Numbered from the stretch's first letter, positions 1-8,620 are shown. The stretch: DNA of 64,000 nucleotides from Vagococcus vulneris (GCF_003950515.1 NZ_NGJS01000003.1:62001-126000), one strand, 5' to 3'. The notes: generated by a model not told the origin, from the letters alone. Numbers and translations: made by a program.

Positions 1-1
1 A

Positions 2-415
2 CCGGAAACACCTTTTCATTGGAGAAATATTCAAGTTCACGGTATTCATGAGAGCGACGTTGCAGATGCACCAACTTTCAGAGATATCTGGCCAGATATT
101 CAAAATTATTTTGTGCCAGGTCATTTAGTTGTGGCTCATAATGCAGCTTTTGATAATCGTATTTTGAACGGTTGTCTAGCCCATTATAATTTACCGCAAG
201 CTCATTTTTTATCACTTTGTACGGTACGCACTAGTCGTAAGTTATATAAACAACTGCCCAATCATAAATTAAATACTGTCAGTGATTATTTAGCTATTTC
301 TTTAGAACATCATCATCACGCGTTAGATGATAGCCTGGCATGTGCTGAAATTTTATTAGCACAAGAAAGAGATTATGGCGTAGAACCATTAAAAAAATTG
401 GTTAAAACTATTTAA
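2..415 (+). CDS. DnaQ-like 3'-5' exonuclease, C-terminal part (5' end outside window)
   Basis: The reading frame is open from base 2, so the gene starts upstream of the window. The visible 137 residues match the exonuclease domain of DNA polymerase III epsilon / DinG-type proteins: a VVAHNAAFDNRIL segment (the second conserved Asp region) and a HHALDDSLACAEI segment that supplies the His and Asp of the ExoIII DEDDh active site. The first acidic motif would be outside the window. Without the N-terminus I cannot say whether this is a free-standing exonuclease or the end of a longer protein, but it stops soon after the exonuclease fold, which favours a stand-alone nuclease. It is followed at once by a bidirectional terminator. 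Confidence 0.8.
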   Translation, partial: PETPFHWRNIQVHGIHESDVADAPTFRDIWPDIQNYFVPGHLVVAHNAAFDNRILNGCLAHYNLPQAHFLSLCTVRTSRKLYKQLPNHKLNTVSDYLAISLEHHHHALDDSLACAEILLAQERDYGVEPLKKLVKTI

Positions 416-420
416 TAATC

Positions 421-455
421 AAAAAAACGACTACTGATTAAGTAGTCGTTTTTTG
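421..455. terminator. Bidirectional intrinsic terminator
   Basis: A-tract, then a stem AACGACTACT paired with AGTAGTCGTT around a short GATTA loop, then a T-tract. It sits between two convergent genes (the exonuclease and the GNAT gene) and overlaps the last codons of the latter. It can terminate in both directions. Confidence 0.8.
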
Positions 456-971
456 ATTTATCAGGCGGCTCATTAGAACAACGTTTTCTAATTGATTGTC
501 TGCAGACTTAACACCGAGTCGAATTATGCCCTCAGTCTGAAACCCTAATTTTTGATACAATTTAATTGCTCGAGTGTTTCTTTCTTGTACCTTAATTTCT
601 AAGCGTTTCAGATCATAAGTTTGAGCTGCCCAATCAAGAACTTCTGTTAGCAAGGCAGTTCCTAGTCCTAGACCCCAAAAATCTTTTTTAATGCTGATGC
701 CTATTTCACCGATATGATTAATAGAATTATCGGAAGAAGTCGATACAGTAGCGACCCCGATTAAGCGATTGTGAGTAGCAGCTACGAGAATTAGTTGTTT
801 TGGCAAGTGATGCAAAAATTCTATTTCCTCAGCCATTTCACCAGCAGTTAACTGAAGAGCTTGGTTATTAACTAAAATATATGGTGTTTCTTGATTCAAT
901 TCTGTGACTAATCGTAGTAGGTTAGCTGCATCTTCTGCTGTTGCTTCCCGCAACGTTATGTCATAATCCAT
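438..971 (-). CDS. GNAT-family N-acetyltransferase
   Basis: The 177-residue protein has the GNAT fold: an N-terminal REATAEDAANLLRL helix, a central beta strand GEIGISIKKDFWGLGLGTALL carrying the acetyl-CoA pyrophosphate loop (Q/RxxGxG/A type), and the late RNTRAIKLYQKLGFQTEG segment typical of the family. The substrate is unknown. It overlaps the 3' end of tsaE by about 11 bases and is probably co-transcribed with it; a GNAT gene next to tsaE is common in Firmicutes. The ATG at 971 is preferred over the upstream TTG because an AAGGGTGG ribosome binding site lies six bases before it. It resembles RimI/RimJ relatives, but I would not assign ribosomal protein acetylation from this alone. Confidence 0.82.
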   Translation of the reverse strand: MDYDITLREATAEDAANLLRLVTELNQETPYILVNNQALQLTAGEMAEEIEFLHHLPKQLILVAATHNRLIGVATVSTSSDNSINHIGEIGISIKKDFWGLGLGTALLTEVLDWAAQTYDLKRLEIKVQERNTRAIKLYQKLGFQTEGIIRLGVKSADNQLENVVLMSRLINQKTTT

Positions 972-1449
972 CAAATAACCACCCTTTATCTGTCAAATAC
1001 TTAACTAAAGAATCTAATTTGTTTTGACTGTCAGGAGAATCTACAGCAATGGAGAAACTTCGGGTAGTTTCGTCAATCTTATCTAAGAAAAATTCAAGAT
1101 AAGGAACATCAATGTTTTGTTTAATCATTTTCCCCCATTCGATGATACAGACACCATCGCCGTCAAAATAATCTTCTAACCCTAAGTCTTCAGCCCCTTC
1201 TGTCAAACGATAGACGTCCATGTGATATAGAGGAATGCGACCGGTATCATATTCGCGAATAAGGGTGTATGTCGGACTTTTAATCATTTGTTGAATTCCT
1301 AATCCCAATGCGAACCCTTTAGTAAAAGTTGTTTTTCCGGCACCTAAATCACCAGTTAATAAAAAGACGTCTCTTGGCACAGTAGAAGCGGCGATATCTT
1401 GCGCTAGTTTTTTTGTATCTTGTTCGTTATGCAATAATATGTGTTTCAT
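961..1449 (-). CDS. tsaE: tRNA threonylcarbamoyladenosine biosynthesis ATPase TsaE
   Basis: 162 residues, the usual TsaE length. The P-loop LTGDLGAGKTTFTKGFALGLG is at about residues 31-51, followed by IKSPTYTLIREY and the HMDVYRL motif seen in TsaE/YjeE. TsaE is the ATPase partner of the TsaB-TsaD complex that makes t6A37 on ANN-decoding tRNAs in the cytoplasm. The start ATG has a GGGAGGG-like site just upstream. It leads a two-gene unit with the downstream GNAT gene. Function is assigned by family; the neighbouring tsaB/tsaD genes are not in this window. Confidence 0.93.
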   Translation of the reverse strand: MKHILLHNEQDTKKLAQDIAASTVPRDVFLLTGDLGAGKTTFTKGFALGLGIQQMIKSPTYTLIREYDTGRIPLYHMDVYRLTEGAEDLGLEDYFDGDGVCIIEWGKMIKQNIDVPYLEFFLDKIDETTRSFSIAVDSPDSQNKLDSLVKYLTDKGWLFDGL

Positions 1450-1496
1450 GATTCCCTCCCTGTGTATTAACTGATAAGAGTATAACGCGGCTCAAG

Positions 1497-1529
1497 CAAA
1501 AAAGCCATGCAGATGGCATGGCTTTTTTT
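1497..1529 (-). terminator. Intrinsic terminator downstream of pta
   Basis: On the minus strand, an AAGCCATGCC / GGCATGGCTT type stem is followed by a run of U. It lies 12 bases past the pta stop codon. The flanking A-run also makes it usable on the plus strand. Confidence 0.8.
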
Positions 1530-1540
1530 GACTAAATAAA

Positions 1541-2524
1541 TTATTTCCCTTGCAGAGCTTGTGAAGCAGTAATGATAGATAATTTATAAACGTCTTCTTC
1601 ATTACATCCACGAGATAAGTCTGAAATTGGTTTGTTTAACCCTTGCAAGATAGGTCCGATAGCTTGGAAGCCACCTAAACGTTGAGCAATTTTGTAACCA
1701 ATATTACCTGATTGGATTTCTGGGAAAACAAAGACATTTGCTTGACCGGCTACTTTAGAATCTGGTGCTTTTTGTTGAGCTACAGAAGGTACGTAAGAAG
1801 CATCAAATTGTAATTCGCCATCAATAGCTAATTCAGGAGCAAGATCTTGAGCGATTTTTGTTGCTTCAATAACTTTCGTCACTTCTTCAGATTTAGCAGA
1901 ACCTTTTGTTGAGAAACTTAGTAGTGCAACTTTTGGATCAATCCCAAAAATTTCAGCTGTTTTAGCACTTTCAACGGCAATTTCAGCTAATGCTTGTGCA
2001 TCCGGATTAATGTTAATTGCACAATCAGAGAAGATATATTTTTCTGAATCACGGTTACCAACCATTAAGAAAGCACCGCTTGTACGGCTGACACCAGGTT
2101 TAGTTTTAATAATTTGTAAGGCAGGACGAATAGTATCTCCAGTTGAATGAACAGCTCCACTAACTAAGCCATCAGCTAAGTCCATATAAACTAACATTGT
2201 ACCAAAATAGTTTTCATCTAGAAGAACAGTACGTGCTTGATCTTCAGTTGCTTTTCCTTTTCGTCGGTCAACAAATGATTGAACCATATCGTCAAATTTA
2301 TCGTATGTCTTAGGATCGATTATTGTTAAATTATCAATCGTTAGTCCACGAGCTGATGCTAATTCAGAAATACTTTGTGTGTTTCCGATTAGGATAGGTT
2401 CAATTAGACCGTCTGATTTTAAGCGTACGGCAGCACCTAATACTCTTTCATCAGTTGGTTCAGGGAAAACGATACGTACATTTTTACCAGAAATATGTTT
2501 TTTAAGTCCATCAAATAATTCCAC
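1541..2524 (-). CDS. pta: Phosphate acetyltransferase
   Basis: 327 residues, the length of the short single-domain Pta of Gram-positive bacteria. It opens with FPEPTDERVLGAA and has the conserved core GLVSGAVHSTGDTIRPAL (phosphate and CoA binding) and the C-terminal LQGLNKPISDLSRGC motif of PTA_PTB enzymes. It interconverts acetyl-CoA and acetyl phosphate, feeding acetate kinase for ATP formation during mixed-acid fermentation. It is monocistronic here, with its own terminator. The start ATG has an upstream GAGGAG site on the minus strand (around 2532-2537). Confidence 0.96.
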   Translation of the reverse strand: MELFDGLKKHISGKNVRIVFPEPTDERVLGAAVRLKSDGLIEPILIGNTQSISELASARGLTIDNLTIIDPKTYDKFDDMVQSFVDRRKGKATEDQARTVLLDENYFGTMLVYMDLADGLVSGAVHSTGDTIRPALQIIKTKPGVSRTSGAFLMVGNRDSEKYIFSDCAININPDAQALAEIAVESAKTAEIFGIDPKVALLSFSTKGSAKSEEVTKVIEATKIAQDLAPELAIDGELQFDASYVPSVAQQKAPDSKVAGQANVFVFPEIQSGNIGYKIAQRLGGFQAIGPILQGLNKPISDLSRGCNEEDVYKLSIITASQALQGK

Positions 2525-2681
2525 TAAAAAAACTCCTCACATTTTTAAATTAGTTATTCTATACCTATGATACCGTAATCAAAAAAAAAGTACAGTCAAT
2601 TTGTCTGTTTTTTATATAAAATGTGTATAAATCAGACTATAAAAATAAAAAAATGGATAAAGTAAAACAGATTTTCAGATG

Positions 2682-3368
2682 TTATATTACAGTTTCAGAA
2701 AGTTTCCAAACAATCGTTTTTTTATGTTGCTGTTTTAACAAAGAATTTATTTTAGAAAAGGGTCTGGATCCGAAAAATCCGCGATAGGCTGATAAGGGAC
2801 TGGGATGTGGAGCTTCTAAAATAAAATGTCGTGTTTGATCAATCATAGCTGCTTTTTTTTGGGCAGGTTTCCCCCATAAAACAAAAATAATCGGATCTTC
2901 ACGTTGATTTAATGATGAGATAATACAATCTGTTATCTTCTCCCATCCTTTATGCTGATGAGAATTAGCTGCCCCTTTTCTGACAGTCAGTACGGTATTT
3001 AATAATAGGACACCCTGTTTAGCCCATGGTTCCAGACACCCAGTATTGGCTGGTGGGATAGATAGGTCATCAGCTAGTTCTTTGTAAATATTACGTAGTG
3101 AAGGTGGGATTTTAACTCCCTGCTGTACGGAAAAGCTTAATCCTTCAGCTTGATTGGGCCCATGATAAGGATCTTGTCCTAAAATGACAACCTGGACGGC
3201 TTTGTACGAAGTTAGGGCTAACGCATTAAAAATTAAATTTTGTTCGGGGTAAATTGTATAGTGTTCTTGTTCCGAAGATAGAAAAAGTGTCATATGTTCT
3301 AGCATATCATCAATGGGGCAATTTTGTAGCAAAATAGCATGCCAATCATTTGGTAAAGTTAGTGTCAT
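2682..3368 (-). CDS. ung: Uracil-DNA glycosylase
   Basis: 228 residues, family 1 UDG. The catalytic motif GQDPYHGP is at residues 64-71, with Asp66 as the water-activating residue. The DNA-intercalation motif [18 protein letters not shown] lies near the C-terminus, and the conserved LLLNTVLTV strand sits in between. It excises uracil from DNA in base excision repair. The start has a GAGGTC-type site upstream. The gene is divergent from the HAD phosphatase gene, with about 130 bases between them. Confidence 0.97.
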   Translation of the reverse strand: MTLTLPNDWHAILLQNCPIDDMLEHMTLFLSSEQEHYTIYPEQNLIFNALALTSYKAVQVVILGQDPYHGPNQAEGLSFSVQQGVKIPPSLRNIYKELADDLSIPPANTGCLEPWAKQGVLLLNTVLTVRKGAANSHQHKGWEKITDCIISSLNQREDPIIFVLWGKPAQKKAAMIDQTRHFILEAPHPSPLSAYRGFFGSRPFSKINSLLKQQHKKTIVWKLSETVI

Positions 3369-3498
3369 AAAGCAGACCTCCTCAATGTTAAGTCATAGTA
3401 TAACATAACTTGTGAAAGTTTTATCTACAGTGATAAAACGTGTAAGTGTTTTTAAAAGATGATATGATAGAAGCAACCATACTTTTAGGGGGAACATT

Positions 3499-4368
3499 AT
3501 GATTAAGTTAATTGCATCTGATATGGATGGTACTTTACTATCATCTAATTTATCAATTTCTGAGGGGAACAAACAGGCTATTTTGGCAGCACAAGAGCAG
3601 GGTATTGAATTTATGGTTGCTACGGGTCGAGACCACACAGAAGCTCGTCCGTCCTTAGAAGAAGCCGGGATTAAGTGCGGTATGATAACTGGAAATGGAG
3701 CGCAAGCTTTTGATAAAGAAGGAAATTTATTATTTACAGTAGGATTAACATTTGACATTGTTCAAGAAGTTATTACTATCTTGAAAAAAAATAATCTTTA
3801 TTTTGAATTAATGACGACAGATGGGGTCTATGCAGATAGCCGTGAAGCTCGTTTAGAAAATATTGCATCGCTGGTGGCTGAAAATATACCCCACATTACT
3901 TTTAAAATGGCAATTGCTATGGCATCAGCACATTTAGAAACGTTAAAAGTCACATATGTGGAGTCGTATGATGAACTACTCAAGCGTTCTGATGTTGAAG
4001 TGTTAAAGATTATAACTTTTTCAGATAAAGGACAGGTCAAATTAGGTCCTGTTGCTGAAGAACTTCATCACAATAAAAATATTTATGTGACATCATCATT
4101 TTCTAATAATCTGGAAGTCAATCATCGTGATGCACGCAAAGGTTATGCTGTGAAACATGTGGCTGACATGTTGGGTATTTTGATGGATGATGTTTTAGCA
4201 ATCGGAGATAACTACAATGATTTGTCAATGTTAGAAGAAGCCGGTGTCAGCTTCGCTATGGGAAATGGTGAACAGATAGTCAAAGATACAGCTAAATATT
4301 TAGCAGAGACCAATGTGAATGATGGTGTTGGTAAAGCTATCACACGTGCTATTGAAGAAAACCTATAA
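3499..4368 (+). CDS. Cof-type HAD-superfamily sugar phosphatase (YidA-like)
   Basis: 289 residues. HAD motif I DMDGTLL is at residues 8-14 (nucleophile Asp8, general acid Asp10), motif II is ATGRDH, and the late GDNYNDLSMLEEAG gives motif IV with the metal-binding aspartates. The large C2-type cap between motifs II and III is typical of Cof/YidA enzymes, which hydrolyse sugar phosphates or pyridoxal phosphate with low specificity. The start ATG at 3499 follows a GGGGGAAC site. It is followed 52 bases later by a LURP-one-like gene in the same direction, so the two may share a transcript. Confidence 0.92.
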   Translation: MIKLIASDMDGTLLSSNLSISEGNKQAILAAQEQGIEFMVATGRDHTEARPSLEEAGIKCGMITGNGAQAFDKEGNLLFTVGLTFDIVQEVITILKKNNLYFELMTTDGVYADSREARLENIASLVAENIPHITFKMAIAMASAHLETLKVTYVESYDELLKRSDVEVLKIITFSDKGQVKLGPVAEELHHNKNIYVTSSFSNNLEVNHRDARKGYAVKHVADMLGILMDDVLAIGDNYNDLSMLEEAGVSFAMGNGEQIVKDTAKYLAETNVNDGVGKAITRAIEENL

Positions 4369-4420
4369 ATAGTCAAAATATTTTGAAAAACGTGCTGATT
4401 ACGCGAAGGAAGATGATAAT

Positions 4421-4936
4421 ATGCAAATTTTTTATATACAGCAAGCATTGATGTCAGCAAACGTTAGGACAGTCATTAAGGATACTGAAGGTAGTGTAAC
4501 CTATTTACTAGTTGGAAGATGGGGCATAAAAGGCGATTCTCTAAGTGTTTATAACTTAAATGGAGACCTTTTAGCCAGCGCAAGACAGCGCAGTTATGCA
4601 TTAAATCAGCAATTTGATTTAATTAAAAAGCACCATATCGTTGGTAAATTAAGTCGATTAATCAGCTACCCAAAGGATGTCTATGTCGTTAAAAAATTAA
4701 AATGGGTTATTTTAGGTAATCAAAGAGGACAATATCGTGTGTATTATTTAAATCATCAAGTCATGTCAATTGATAAGGTAAGTTTTAAAAATAAAGAATC
4801 ATATAAGATTACAGTGGTTGATGAAGAATATACCGAAATTTGTCTATGTATTGCAGCAATTCTTGATTATTGGGCTCGAGTTGGAGAAACAAACCAATAT
4901 TTTAATATGGACGGAGCTATTGTACCGGAATTTTAA
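4421..4936 (+). CDS. LURP-one-related / tubby-C-terminal-like protein (YxjI type)
   Basis: 171 residues with no signal peptide. The pattern MQIFYIQQALMS..RTVIKDTEGSVTYLLVGRWG.KGDSLSVYNLNGDLLASARQ is characteristic of the LOR/tubby-like beta-barrel family found in many lactic acid bacteria. The family's role is not established; membrane-phospholipid association has been proposed for relatives. An AAGGAAG site lies eight bases before the ATG. It sits between a HAD phosphatase and a CorA transporter, but there is no evident functional link. Family assignment is by pattern recognition only. Confidence 0.65.
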   Translation: MQIFYIQQALMSANVRTVIKDTEGSVTYLLVGRWGIKGDSLSVYNLNGDLLASARQRSYALNQQFDLIKKHHIVGKLSRLISYPKDVYVVKKLKWVILGNQRGQYRVYYLNHQVMSIDKVSFKNKESYKITVVDEEYTEICLCIAAILDYWARVGETNQYFNMDGAIVPEF

Positions 4937-4966
4937 GTCTGCAACAATAGAAAGTGGGTTGAAATT

Positions 4967-5875
4967 ATGTTAGCAGAACATAATATGAATGAAAATTTCA
5001 AGTGGTTGGAGACGTGTCAATTAGATAATAAAGAAAAAAGGATCTTGCAAGGTATGTACCAAATTCCTTTAGAAATTATTAATTATGTCACAGATATCTA
5101 TGAGCAGAGTAGTTATGATGATGATGAGTTAACTGGATTTCGCTTACTTATCATTCATATGCCAATTAAGTTGGATGCTAATTTAAGATATACCACACGT
5201 CCTGTCAGCTTCTTAATCCGAGGTAATCGTATTCTAACTTTTCATTCAGGTGGTTCGGCAGACGTATCTCAAAAATTTGCAGATATGAGTGACTGGAAAG
5301 AAGAAAATATGACGGTCAATACATTTTTATTAGCAAGTTTATCCGATTTGTTTGAGCTTTTCATGAAGAATGTCAGTTATTTAATCAAAGAACGACATAA
5401 ACTAGACGAATTGCTACCTAAAGAAATGACTAACAAAAACCTGTTGGAGCTATCTTATCTACAGCAAACACTAGTTTATTTTAGCAGTGCTGCTAAAAGT
5501 AATGTGGACGCGGTTAAAGACTTGCTACGATCTGCAAATGGTCAGGCTCTAAATAGCATTGAAAAAGAACGCCTAGAAGATGTTTTAATAGAAGCTGATC
5601 AATTAATGCATATGGTTCAGTTAGAATCAGAAGTAGTGGATAAAACGGCACAAATTTTTGATAGCATTATGAACAATAACCTGAATGATACAATGGGTTT
5701 GTTGACAATCTGGTCATTAGCATTGGCAATTCCGACTGTAATTACTGGTTTTTATGGCATGAATATTGATTTACCCACGTTTGGATTTCACTACGATTGG
5801 ATTGTTCTAGTTATTATTTCTGTTATCTTAATAGTGCTATTGGTTTTAGCAATTAGACGAATCAAACGATTTTAA
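4967..5875 (+). CDS. corA: CorA-family divalent cation transporter
   Basis: 302 residues. A long helical cytoplasmic domain (about residues 1-240) is followed by two C-terminal membrane segments. The signature YGMN ends the first one, within VITGFYGMNIDLP, and a short loop FGFHYDW precedes the second. This is the CorA pore signature for Mg2+ (sometimes Co2+ or Ni2+) transport. An internal ATG six codons in (4985) is an alternative start. The basic tail RRIKRF is also typical. It ends just before a bidirectional terminator. Confidence 0.92.
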   Translation: MLAEHNMNENFKWLETCQLDNKEKRILQGMYQIPLEIINYVTDIYEQSSYDDDELTGFRLLIIHMPIKLDANLRYTTRPVSFLIRGNRILTFHSGGSADVSQKFADMSDWKEENMTVNTFLLASLSDLFELFMKNVSYLIKERHKLDELLPKEMTNKNLLELSYLQQTLVYFSSAAKSNVDAVKDLLRSANGQALNSIEKERLEDVLIEADQLMHMVQLESEVVDKTAQIFDSIMNNNLNDTMGLLTIWSLALAIPTVITGFYGMNIDLPTFGFHYDWIVLVIISVILIVLLVLAIRRIKRF

Positions 5876-5910
5876 AAAAGCTGTCTCGATTAACGAGGCA
5901 GCTTTTTTTT
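5874..5910. terminator. Bidirectional intrinsic terminator
   Basis: AAAAAAGCTGTCTCG / CGAGGCAGCTTTTTTT stem around a short ATTAA loop. It separates the convergent corA and Crp/Fnr genes. Confidence 0.85.
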
Positions 5911-6565
5911 ACATGATTATATTATCTTTGATACCTTCTAAATCTCGAATGAATATTTTTCGATCATAAATCTCAATAAAATGATTATCTTTTAACTGCT
6001 GCAACATACGATTGACGCTGCTGGCAGAAGTAATTCCGCAGAAATGAGCGATTTCTTCATTAGTAATGACAAAATCAATCAAATGCCCATCTTCAAATGG
6101 AATTCCGAATAATTCATATAATTCATAAATTTGTGTGCAAACAGCGCCGAATTTTCCATTCATCAGCATTTGTTGCATCTTTTTAATAGAATTTAATAGA
6201 CCAACTCGATAATAATCCTTGACATACATTTGCAAACCATCGTCTTCGTTAATATCTTGCCAAAATTTAACGCGATCGATTTTATAAAGTTCAGCTGTTT
6301 CAGACTCGATTCGAATATTGAAGGGAGCATCAGTAAATTGTGAGTATTCATCACGTAATAAAGAGACAATTTCTAAACTATTGATATAGCGTAAATTGAA
6401 TTCACGACCATCATGCGAGATGATGCTAGTTTTTATAATTCCATCTTTTAAAACATAAGCATGACAGTCTCTTAATCCTTCATAGGTTAAGTAACTTTTC
6501 TTTTTTTTCACAATAACTGGAAACGAGTGCTGATCTAAATATGTTTGGAGAATCGAATGATCCAT
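5909..6565 (-). CDS. Crp/Fnr-family transcriptional regulator (PrfA/Srv-like)
   Basis: 218 residues from the ATG at 6565, chosen because a GAGGG site lies six bases upstream; the longer ORF would start at 6589 with none. The N-terminal half is a cyclic-nucleotide-binding-like beta roll (AYVLKDGIIKTSIISHDGREFNL). The C-terminal winged helix contains TNEEIAHFCGITSASSVNRMLQQLKDNHFIEIYDRK, with the recognition helix around SASSVNRML. There is no Fnr Fe-S cysteine cluster. The best family fit is the PrfA/Srv/Ers branch of Gram-positive Crp-like activators. It is divergent from an MFS transporter across a 282-base region that has a 13-bp inverted repeat, a plausible binding site. The effector is unknown. 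Confidence 0.82.
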   Translation of the reverse strand: MDHSILQTYLDQHSFPVIVKKKKSYLTYEGLRDCHAYVLKDGIIKTSIISHDGREFNLRYINSLEIVSLLRDEYSQFTDAPFNIRIESETAELYKIDRVKFWQDINEDDGLQMYVKDYYRVGLLNSIKKMQQMLMNGKFGAVCTQIYELYELFGIPFEDGHLIDFVITNEEIAHFCGITSASSVNRMLQQLKDNHFIEIYDRKIFIRDLEGIKDNIIM

Positions 6566-6664
6566 TTTATCCCTCTTTATCTTTTTCATTTACTTTCATA
6601 ACAATATGGAAATACTAATCAACCTAATTCTATTAAATAAGACATTCCTTCAAAAATCAATGAC

Positions 6665-6720
6665 ATTTGTTAATAAACAATATTATTTTAATTTGTTTGT
6701 ATGGTTTTTTATTAACAAAT
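6665..6720. promoter_or_regulatory. 13-bp inverted repeat in the Crp/Fnr-MFS divergent region
   Basis: ATTTGTTAATAAA at 6665-6677 is repeated exactly in inverted form at 6708-6720, centre to centre about 43 bases. The left copy is itself part of a smaller dyad TTGTT-N4-AACAA at 6667-6680. It is a good candidate operator for the adjacent Crp/Fnr-like regulator, which by family binds TG-N-CA-like dyads. Binding is inferred. Confidence 0.5.
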
Positions 6721-6871
6721 TAAATTTTTTTTTATTAAAAATAGTATATAGTTTCATTAACGAAAATTTTCAGAAAAAAGGTGGTTTAGGCAAAAAAGGA
6801 GTTATTTACTGGATTGTTTGTGAAATAAAAAGGATTTAGTTAGGTTAATTTTGAAAGGAAGAAAAGAAAGA

Positions 6872-8077
6872 ATGAAAGAACCCTCAGTCGATAAATTGTT
6901 CAATAAAGGATTTATCAGCATTACATTAATTAATTTTGTTGTGTATTTAGTGTATTACTTATTAATGGTTATTATTGCAGTGATTGCCAAAGATCAATTA
7001 GGTGCGACAACTAGTCAAGCTGGTTTGGCTTCCGGTATTTATATTATCGGTACATTGTTGGCTCGTTTGTTTATGGGAAAATGGTTGGAACTCGCTGGAC
7101 GTAAAGCGGTGTTACGTTACGGAGCAATTTTTTATTTAGTTACGACGATGGCTTACTTATATATGCCTAGCATTGCTGTTCTGTATGGTGTGCGTTTGTT
7201 AAATGGTTTTGCCTATGGGACAGTGTCGACAGCAACTAATGCAATCGTTACAGCTTACATTCCCTCATCAAAACATGGTGAAGGTATCAATTACTATGGT
7301 TTAAGCACAAGTTTAGCAGCTGCGATAGGACCATTTATTGGAATGCTTTTATTAAATTCAACAAGTTTTTATACAATTACTATGGTGTCAATCGTTTTAA
7401 TTGCTTTAGTCACCGTTGCTTGTTTTGCCTTCCCAGTGAAGAATATTACATTAACAGCGGAACATCGAGCACAATTACAACGTTGGACATTTGATAGCTT
7501 TATCGAAAAAAAAGTTGGTTTTATTTCATTTATCGGTTTCTTAATGGGCTTATCATATTCTAGTGTGTTATCATTTCTGTCAACATATGCTCAAGAAATT
7601 AATTTAGTAAAAGTAAGTTCATATTTCTTTGTTGTATATGCTTTAGTTGTAACAGCAACACGTCCTTCTGCTGGTCGTCTTTTCGATGTTAAGGGTGAAA
7701 ATTATGTCATGTATCCAAGCTATGTCTTTTTAACACTTGGTTTGTTCCTATTAAGTTTTACAAATTCAGCTTGGGAATTATTATTGGCAGGTGCATTTAT
7801 TGGTCTAGGTTATGGAACATTCATGTCAAATGGTCAGGCAGTTTGTTTGAAATCATGTGAAAGCAAACGTATCGGTGTTGCTTTATCAACATATTTCATT
7901 GGTTTAGATTTAGGTTTAGGTGTTGGTCCTTATGTTTTAGGAGAATTACATGAAGTCTTATCATTTAAAGGTATTTATATAGTGGCAGGAATTGTTCCGA
8001 TTGTTTGTGCTGTATTATATGCATTGTTTTACCGAGCTAAACCGGTAAAACGAGAAGCTGTAGTCGTTCAAAAATAA
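6872..8077 (+). CDS. MFS drug/solute exporter (12 TM)
   Basis: 401 residues from the ATG at 6872, which has an AAAGGAAG site ten bases upstream; the in-frame TTG at 6851 lacks one. It is hydrophobic throughout, with about 12 membrane spans. The loop RLFMGKWLELAGRKAVLRYGA between TM2 and TM3 is the MFS signature G-x3-D/E-x2-G-R/K-R/K. The substrate is not readable, but the class resembles YwoG/QacA-like facilitators of Firmicutes. The divergent Crp/Fnr-like regulator and the following small protein suggest a regulated three-gene locus. Confidence 0.85.
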   Translation: MKEPSVDKLFNKGFISITLINFVVYLVYYLLMVIIAVIAKDQLGATTSQAGLASGIYIIGTLLARLFMGKWLELAGRKAVLRYGAIFYLVTTMAYLYMPSIAVLYGVRLLNGFAYGTVSTATNAIVTAYIPSSKHGEGINYYGLSTSLAAAIGPFIGMLLLNSTSFYTITMVSIVLIALVTVACFAFPVKNITLTAEHRAQLQRWTFDSFIEKKVGFISFIGFLMGLSYSSVLSFLSTYAQEINLVKVSSYFFVVYALVVTATRPSAGRLFDVKGENYVMYPSYVFLTLGLFLLSFTNSAWELLLAGAFIGLGYGTFMSNGQAVCLKSCESKRIGVALSTYFIGLDLGLGVGPYVLGELHEVLSFKGIYIVAGIVPIVCAVLYALFYRAKPVKREAVVVQK

Positions 8078-8142
8078 ATAAATCAATAACGTAAAGTTGT
8101 TATAAGTGATTACTGGTTAAATTGAAAAGGGAGAATATTAAA

Positions 8143-8328
8143 ATGAATACACAAGATAATCAAATTGTAGAAGTTTTAGAAATGATGTTAACCAAATTAG
8201 AAGAAGTTAGTGAAAAGTTAGATAATATTGAAGATAATACTCATTCTTTAGAAGAGTATCATACAAGTATTGATAACTATGCTTGTACTATTGAAAATGT
8301 TATGGATAATGACAATATCATGGGATAG
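8143..8328 (+). CDS. Small acidic coiled-coil protein, function unknown
   Basis: 61 residues from the ATG at 8143, with an AAAAGGGAG site eight bases before. The middle part VEVLEMMLTKLEEVSEKLDNIEDNTHSLEEY shows heptad-like spacing of hydrophobic residues, so a short coiled coil is likely. It has no signal peptide or membrane segment. It lies 65 bases downstream of the MFS gene and ends seven bases before a terminator, so it probably belongs to that transcript. I do not recognise a family. Confidence 0.6.
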   Translation: MNTQDNQIVEVLEMMLTKLEEVSEKLDNIEDNTHSLEEYHTSIDNYACTIENVMDNDNIMG

Positions 8329-8334
8329 ATAATG

Positions 8335-8360
8335 GAGTAGCTTTAAAGCTGCTCTTTTTT
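8335..8360 (+). terminator. Intrinsic terminator of the MFS/small-protein transcript
   Basis: GAGTAGC / GCTGCTC stem around TTTAAA, followed by TTTTTT. Confidence 0.8.
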
Positions 8361-8454
8361 ATATTTTTGTTTTTTTAAGGTCTGTTTTTAAATATGTCTT
8401 ATACTAAATTAATAATGGTAAATATATGAAAAAACACGGTATAATAATAATTGT

Positions 8455-8483
8455 TTGACATTCTAAAATCTTAGATATATCAT
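8455..8483 (+). promoter_or_regulatory. Promoter of a candidate small RNA
   Basis: TTGACA at 8455-8460 and TATCAT at 8478-8483 with a 17-base spacer: a near-consensus sigma-70/SigA promoter with no coding region behind it. Transcription would start near 8490. Confidence 0.6.
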
Positions 8484-8489
8484 ATTGTT

Positions 8490-8618
8490 ATAAGATATGT
8501 GTATATCTTTTTCAACTTCGCTTGTTATAAAAATGTATGCCATACATCTTTATAATTAGATGTTGGATCCCCTTCCCAAGTGTTTTGAGAGAGTCTTTGA
8601 GAGACTCTCTCTTATTTT
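8490..8618 (+). ncRNA. Candidate trans-acting small RNA with C-rich single-stranded region
   Basis: About 130 nt between a good promoter and a 10-bp terminator stem (GAGAGAGTCT / AGACTCTCTC, 8587-8611) followed by TTATTTT. Inside is a near-perfect dyad at 8525-8555 with ATGTATG / CATACAT at its core and one mismatch. It is followed by an unpaired stretch containing CCCCTTCCC (8569-8577), which is complementary to G-rich ribosome binding sites. No ORF with a ribosome binding site is present. C-rich loops of this kind are known in Gram-positive regulatory RNAs such as LhrC. This is an inference from layout; I cannot name a family. Confidence 0.42.
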
Positions 8619-8620
8619 AG

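Noticed and set aside
3393-3758. 121-codon minus-strand ORF over the HAD phosphatase start
   Set aside because: Antisense shadow of the phosphatase gene and of the ung-phosphatase promoter region.
6606-6839. 77-codon ORF between the Crp/Fnr and MFS genes
   Set aside because: AT-rich, no ribosome binding site, overlaps the divergent regulatory region and the inverted repeat.
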